Shown: positions 20,809 through 24,306 of the stretch, one piece after another
Layout: every line of letters starts with the position of its first letter
Position numbering within the stretch: the first letter of the stretch is position 1
Origin: DAOTWY01 sp003696565
GTDB taxonomy: Bacteria > Chloroflexota > Anaerolineae > Aggregatilineales > Phototrophicaceae
Reading direction: 5' to 3'
DNA: 24,306 nt
Assembly: GCA_034435635.1 (NCBI GenBank)
Contig: DAOTWY010000050.1
Span: 1-24,306, forward strand
The notes under the pieces: generated by a model
Database searches by the model: none
What the model was told of the DNA's origin: nothing
What the model saw: the letters and a program-made list of their open reading frames with translations, nothing else
Position numbers and translations under genes: made by a program

Positions 20809-21642
20809 ATGTCACAACCGATCATTCTGTTCACCAACGACGATGGGATCGAATCCCCTGGCTTATGGGCAGCCGTTAAGGCTTTTGAAGGCTTGGGCAA
20901 ATTGCTGGTTGTTGCCCCTAGGGAACAACAATCCGGTATGGGGCGTAGCTTACCAGTTTTTAGCGAAGGACGGATTTATCCATGGAATAACAATCAACAT
21001 CATGATTGTATTGCCTACGCTGTTGATGGCACGCCCGCACAAGCCGTGCAGCATGGCGTTTTAGAATTAGCAGATGAATTACCTGCATTAGTTGTTTCAG
21101 GTATCAACTACGGGGATAACACAGGCAATGGTGTGACAATTTCCGGTACAGTGGGTGCTGCTATTGAAGCCGCTAGTCTTGGAATCCCTGCGTTGGCTGT
21201 TTCACAGCAAACCCGTCATGATCTGCATCTCACTTATTCTTCGGATGTAGATTTTAGCATTGCTGCACACTTCGCCCAGATATTTGGGAAATGGTTATTA
21301 GATAACCAAGAACGCCCAGATGATATTGACCTACTTAAGCTCGATGTTCCGTTAAACGCAACAATTGAAACACCATGGAAAGTCACCCGCCTCAGCCGCA
21401 GACGGGTGTATTGGCCCACACGTCCAGAACGCGCCACACTTAAAGATGTAGGACGCTTAGGCTATAAATATGATACAGACCCCGCAAAGGCTGAACCGGA
21501 TTCCGATGTGTATACAGTTCTCCATGAGGGTTTGGTTTCTATTACGCCCATCAGTTTAGATATGACTTCGCGCACTGATCTTTTTCGCCTTCGTCAATTA
21601 CTAACCGGTGAGCGTCAATATGGGAGAGTAAAAAAGCGGTAA
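20809..21642 (+). CDS. surE: 5'/3'-nucleotidase SurE
   Basis: 277-aa cytoplasmic metal-dependent phosphatase that removes phosphate from nucleoside 5'- and 3'-monophosphates. The N-terminal ILFTNDDGIESPGLWA holds the metal-binding D11 and D12. S42 in APREQQSGMG and N100 in VSGINYGDN complete the conserved metal site. TGNGVTISGTVGAAIEAASLGIPALAVS is the family signature. The length is slightly above the usual 250. TAAGGA lies about 10 nt before the ATG, inside a palindrome that may control access. It stands as a single gene between an unrelated membrane protein gene and a histidine kinase gene. Confidence 0.95.
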   Translation: MSQPIILFTNDDGIESPGLWAAVKAFEGLGKLLVVAPREQQSGMGRSLPVFSEGRIYPWNNNQHHDCIAYAVDGTPAQAVQHGVLELADELPALVVSGINYGDNTGNGVTISGTVGAAIEAASLGIPALAVSQQTRHDLHLTYSSDVDFSIAAHFAQIFGKWLLDNQERPDDIDLLKLDVPLNATIETPWKVTRLSRRRVYWPTRPERATLKDVGRLGYKYDTDPAKAEPDSDVYTVLHEGLVSITPISLDMTSRTDLFRLRQLLTGERQYGRVKKR

Positions 21643-21686
21643 ATCATCAGACGAACAACACTAACGTGCGGGATTTATTCCCACGC

Positions 21687-21705
21687 TTAAAATAAGTTAT
21701 TTTAA
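21687..21705. repeat. 19-bp perfect palindrome between surE and the PAS histidine kinase
   Basis: TTAAAATAA (21687-21695), central G, TTATTTTAA (21697-21705). All 9 positions of each arm match. It is too compact to form an RNA hairpin without opening several pairs, so a dimeric protein operator is more likely than a terminator. Confidence 0.5.
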
Positions 21706-21733
21706 CCAATATTCACCATCATCCCCCTATCCT

Positions 21734-21776
21734 AACTATTAGTATAGTTGTGGCATTTTTGATTTTGTTTTACAAT
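21734..21776 (+). promoter_or_regulatory. Promoter of the PAS-PAS histidine kinase with overlapping dyad
   Basis: TTGTGG (21748-21753), a 17-nt spacer and TACAAT (21771-21776); the start would be near 21783. An inverted repeat AACTAT (21734-21739) / ATAGTT (21744-21749) touches the -35. The leader of about 38 nt ends in a G-rich ribosome binding site directly before the ATG at 21821. Confidence 0.5.
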
Positions 21777-21820
21777 GAAAAATAAGCGACACATGAGAAA
21801 ACTTACTTTTCGGGGGGAAA

Positions 21821-23359
21821 ATGTTACAGCCTGATTTTCATAATCAGGTACCTATTCATCAATCTGAACGTTTTGTTCAATCCGCATTAGACGCACTTTC
21901 TGCTCATATTGCGATTTTAGATGGTGAAGGCTATATCATTGGGCTTAATGCTGCATGGAAACGCTTTGCAGATGAGAATGGGTACCAACAGCCTAACTAC
22001 GGATTAGGGATCAACTATTTAAACGTGTGTGACACCGCTGCCATGCGCCAATCTCGTGAGGCAAAAGCCGCTGCTGATGGTATTCGGGCTGTCATGCGGG
22101 GTGAACAACAAGAGTTCCGCTTAGAATATCCATGCCATTATAAGCACCAAAAACGCTGGTTTGTTATGCAAGTCACACGGTTTGAGTGGAATCATCAACT
22201 CCGTGTAATTGTCGCACATCAAAATGTCACTGAACTCAAGCGTGTCCAGATCGAACTCAGTACCAGTAAAAAACGCATTGAAGCGATTCTGAATAATATT
22301 ATCAACGGGATTCTCACCCTGAACGCATCTGGACATATTGAATCAATTAATCGCTCTGGAGCGGCGATCTTCGGCTATACAATGGATGAACTAGTAGGAC
22401 AACCATTTGAAATACTCATCGCACCAGAGAGCCGATGCAGCACTATACATGCTTTATTGCGCCGATTACAAAATCATCATAACCATGAAATTCAAGGACA
22501 ACGTAAAGACGGCACAACATTCCCAATGGTTTTTAACCTAAGTGTTTTGACATTGGATAATACACGGCTTTATACCGGCATTGTTTATGACATCACCGAA
22601 CGCAAGCAGTTTGAGCAAGAACGGCTGGAAAAAGAACGCTTGCGAATCGAACTCATGAATGAACGCGAATTACGGGAACTCAAGAATCGGTTTATCTCCA
22701 TGATGTCCCATGAATTAAGAACACCGCTAGCCTCTATTCGTCTTTCTAGTGATCTACTCAGGAAATATGGAGAAAAAGCACCATTAGAAGAAAAATTGAT
22801 GTATATCGACAACATCAGTACACAGGTTGAATTACTGACAGATATGATCCGTGATGTTGCGACAATCAGCCGCGCCGATTCCAACAAGACAAATATGATG
22901 CTAGAAAAAATCAACATTGTCGAATACTGTCGTAAATTATTTGATGAATTTCAACTGACACACCGTCACACTCATCGCTTACACTTTCATGCTCAAGATC
23001 ATCACATTTACGCACGTGTTGACCGTAAATTAATGCGCCAAGTTTTAAGCAATTTACTCACAAATGCTTTAAAATATTCACCTCATGGCGGTGAGGTTGC
23101 TTTAAATATCCACAATAGCGGGAACATTGTGCGAATTCAGATCAGCGATCAGGGCATTGGCATTCCAGCAGAAGATTTAGAACACCTATTTGAGCCTTTT
23201 CATCGTGCCAAAAACGCTGAAACATTTCCCGGCACGGGGTTAGGGTTAGCGATCGCCAAACAGGCGGTTGAATTGCACCAAGGGCAGATTATTGTTCAAA
23301 GCCAGGTGAATAAAGGAACAACGGTTATCGTTGAACTACCCACATTGATTGAAACTTAA
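21821..23359 (+). CDS. PAS-PAS sensor histidine kinase
   Basis: 512-aa soluble two-component kinase. PAS 1 spans about 15-140 (ALSAHIAILDGEGYIIGLNAAWKRF). PAS 2 spans about 150-262 (GILTLNASGHIESINRSGAAIFGY ... YDITERK). A charged coiled-coil linker (about 262-290) leads to HisKA with MMSHELRTPLASIRLS (phospho-acceptor H297). HATPase_c follows, with N-box NLLTNALKYSP (411-421), G1 DQGIGIP (443-449) and G2 GTGLGLAIAK (471-480). There are no membrane helices, so it probably senses a cytoplasmic or PAS-bound cofactor signal. Seven histidines occur within 381-395. GGGGGGA precedes the ATG. The next gene, a membrane sensor, follows 60 nt downstream; no response regulator is in view. Confidence 0.93.
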   Translation: MLQPDFHNQVPIHQSERFVQSALDALSAHIAILDGEGYIIGLNAAWKRFADENGYQQPNYGLGINYLNVCDTAAMRQSREAKAAADGIRAVMRGEQQEFRLEYPCHYKHQKRWFVMQVTRFEWNHQLRVIVAHQNVTELKRVQIELSTSKKRIEAILNNIINGILTLNASGHIESINRSGAAIFGYTMDELVGQPFEILIAPESRCSTIHALLRRLQNHHNHEIQGQRKDGTTFPMVFNLSVLTLDNTRLYTGIVYDITERKQFEQERLEKERLRIELMNERELRELKNRFISMMSHELRTPLASIRLSSDLLRKYGEKAPLEEKLMYIDNISTQVELLTDMIRDVATISRADSNKTNMMLEKINIVEYCRKLFDEFQLTHRHTHRLHFHAQDHHIYARVDRKLMRQVLSNLLTNALKYSPHGGEVALNIHNSGNIVRIQISDQGIGIPAEDLEHLFEPFHRAKNAETFPGTGLGLAIAKQAVELHQGQIIVQSQVNKGTTVIVELPTLIET

Positions 23360-23419
23360 GTTTACGAATCAGGAGACACAATATAAAATTTAAGAAAAAT
23401 CGCATATCGGCGAAATTAT

Positions 23420-24306
23420 ATGTCTAATAAAAAGCTCGTTGTCACGTTACTGTTAACGCCTGTTTATTTGATTTTATTGGTTATTCTTGTCGTCTTCCCC
23501 ATTGAACAACCCATCAACTGGATCGACATTCTATTCTGGTCTGCTTTGATCTTCCTTTCGATCACAACGCAATCTGAAACGGCAGATATGCTTATTACCC
23601 CTATTGACGCGGTTGTTGTTGCCATGATGTTTATCTTCCCGCCCTGGTTGGTAGCACTTCTTGTTCTCATATTCTCAATTAATCCACGTGCTTTTACCAA
23701 GCATGGTTATGGCTGGCAAACTGAAGTTAATAACCATCTCATTTATGGAATTGCAGCTGCTGGTACTGGTATTGTCTATAGTGTTATATACGACCAAACA
23801 TCCATTGAATTAGGTTCTCTAGGTGGTATCTTAGTGGCAGTTATCTTGATGATGACTTTCTATCTTTTTAATTTGGCAGCTATTAGCCTGGCATTTATCA
23901 TCCGGCAGAAAAAGCCACTACGCCAAATATTACGCCGAAATGACTATGGCTTTCCCTTTATGAACCTACTAGCAGCCCCTCCCTCATTATTAGTCGCTAT
24001 CATCTATCAAGAACCGATCTTATTGGATTGGGGCGGTTGGTCTGTCATCCTTTTTGTGTTACCCATGTTTTATGCACAGCACCTCACCACATCAAGCAGT
24101 TACCAAATTCGTTTAGCGAATCAAAAGTTGATCACTAATGAGAGATCACACCAAGCGATGATCCAAAATTTACCTGTGGGGATTTATCGTACAACTGAAG
24201 ATGGATGGGTTATCAATGGGAATCAAGCTCTCGTTGAGATGGTCGGGTGTACTTCGCTTGAAGAGTTGATGAAAATCAATGTGGCAAATTTCTATCTTTC
24301 CAAGGA
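23420..24306 (+). CDS. Multi-helix membrane sensor with PAS domain (3' truncated by window)
   Basis: The frame opens at the ATG at 23420 and continues past the window end (295 codons visible). The protein begins MSNKKLVVTLLLTPVYLILL and has about seven hydrophobic segments (roughly 5-27, 36-50, 62-88, 105-125, 132-158, 176-196 and 200-220). A short coiled linker then leads into the start of a PAS domain (MIQNLPVGIYRTTEDGWVINGNQAL, from about 246). The output module is beyond the window and could be a histidine kinase, GGDEF or HD-GYP domain. There is no ribosome binding site at normal spacing: AGGAG lies 44 nt upstream. An in-frame TAA at 23384-23386 bounds the start, and no other start codon is available. 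It follows the PAS-PAS kinase by 60 nt and may share its transcript. Confidence 0.8.
   Translation, partial: MSNKKLVVTLLLTPVYLILLVILVVFPIEQPINWIDILFWSALIFLSITTQSETADMLITPIDAVVVAMMFIFPPWLVALLVLIFSINPRAFTKHGYGWQTEVNNHLIYGIAAAGTGIVYSVIYDQTSIELGSLGGILVAVILMMTFYLFNLAAISLAFIIRQKKPLRQILRRNDYGFPFMNLLAAPPSLLVAIIYQEPILLDWGGWSVILFVLPMFYAQHLTTSSSYQIRLANQKLITNERSHQAMIQNLPVGIYRTTEDGWVINGNQALVEMVGCTSLEELMKINVANFYLSK

Noticed and set aside
23371..23427. Possible 14-codon leader peptide starting at ATA (23383) behind AGGAG and overlapping the membrane sensor ATG
   Set aside because: The spacing is attractive and could explain the missing ribosome binding site by coupling, but ATA is a very rare start codon and nothing else supports it.
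1..24306. CRISPR array, transposon ends or phage genes
   Set aside because: No regularly spaced repeats of suitable length, no transposase or integrase, and no structural phage gene were seen; the phage-tail-like motif in PstC is a small domain within a transporter.

Overview
The window looks like a chromosomal stretch of a moderate-GC bacterium, most likely Chloroflexota (Anaerolineae-like). This is inferred from gene content: a fasciclin-PstS fusion, a MecA_N-type penicillin-binding protein, an M30/immune-inhibitor-like secreted metallopeptidase, several PAS/GAF histidine kinases, and membrane proteins without obvious families. No marker gene proves the phylum. There are no phage structural genes, integrases, transposases or CRISPR arrays. 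Most genes are ordinary and densely packed.

Layout. 1-323 is the 3' end of galE, closed by a clean terminator. 501-2048 is a soluble GAF-PAS histidine kinase, followed by a small unknown gene (2093-2413) whose stop overlaps that of a convergent MaoC-like hydratase (2410-2856). A 325-bp divergent region with a CRP/FNR-like dyad leads into a secreted penicillin-binding transpeptidase (3182-5404), a secreted metallopeptidase (5515-7329) and a YfcH/TIGR01777 epimerase (7365-8273). An orphan 157-aa gene with a structured leader (8445-8918) is followed by a translationally coupled pair of membrane proteins (9031-10262), an SH3b lipoprotein (10324-10788), tRNA-Leu(UAA) (10872-10953) and an HNH endonuclease with a duplicated N-terminal helix-turn-helix (11032-11883).

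The most distinctive block is the phosphate uptake operon at 12342-17270: pstS-pstC-pstA-pstB. PstS carries an N-terminal fasciclin (FAS1) domain. PstC carries an inserted beta-type domain and PstA an inserted helical domain, both in the first extracytoplasmic loop, so all three exposed parts of the transporter are enlarged. The upstream region has five TTAAA-type repeats at near-helical spacing (a Pho-box-like array), and a strong hairpin separates pstS from pstC. No phoU follows pstB. A 58-aa two-helix membrane protein (11870-12046, minus strand) is encoded just upstream.

On the minus strand, 17325-19517 is a tightly overlapping set: membrane-anchored amidase, monothiol glutaredoxin-like protein, alpha/beta hydrolase. 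Then, on the plus strand, come an unknown two-helix membrane protein (19625-20734), surE (20809-21642) behind two related palindromes, a PAS-PAS histidine kinase (21821-23359), and a multi-helix membrane sensor with a PAS domain that runs off the end (23420-24306).

A recurring promoter type can be read by eye: a TTGAxA-like -35, a 16-17 nt spacer and a TACAAT -10. It is clearest before the tRNA, the SH3b lipoprotein and the first histidine kinase. Several other genes have TACAAT, some with an extended TGn.
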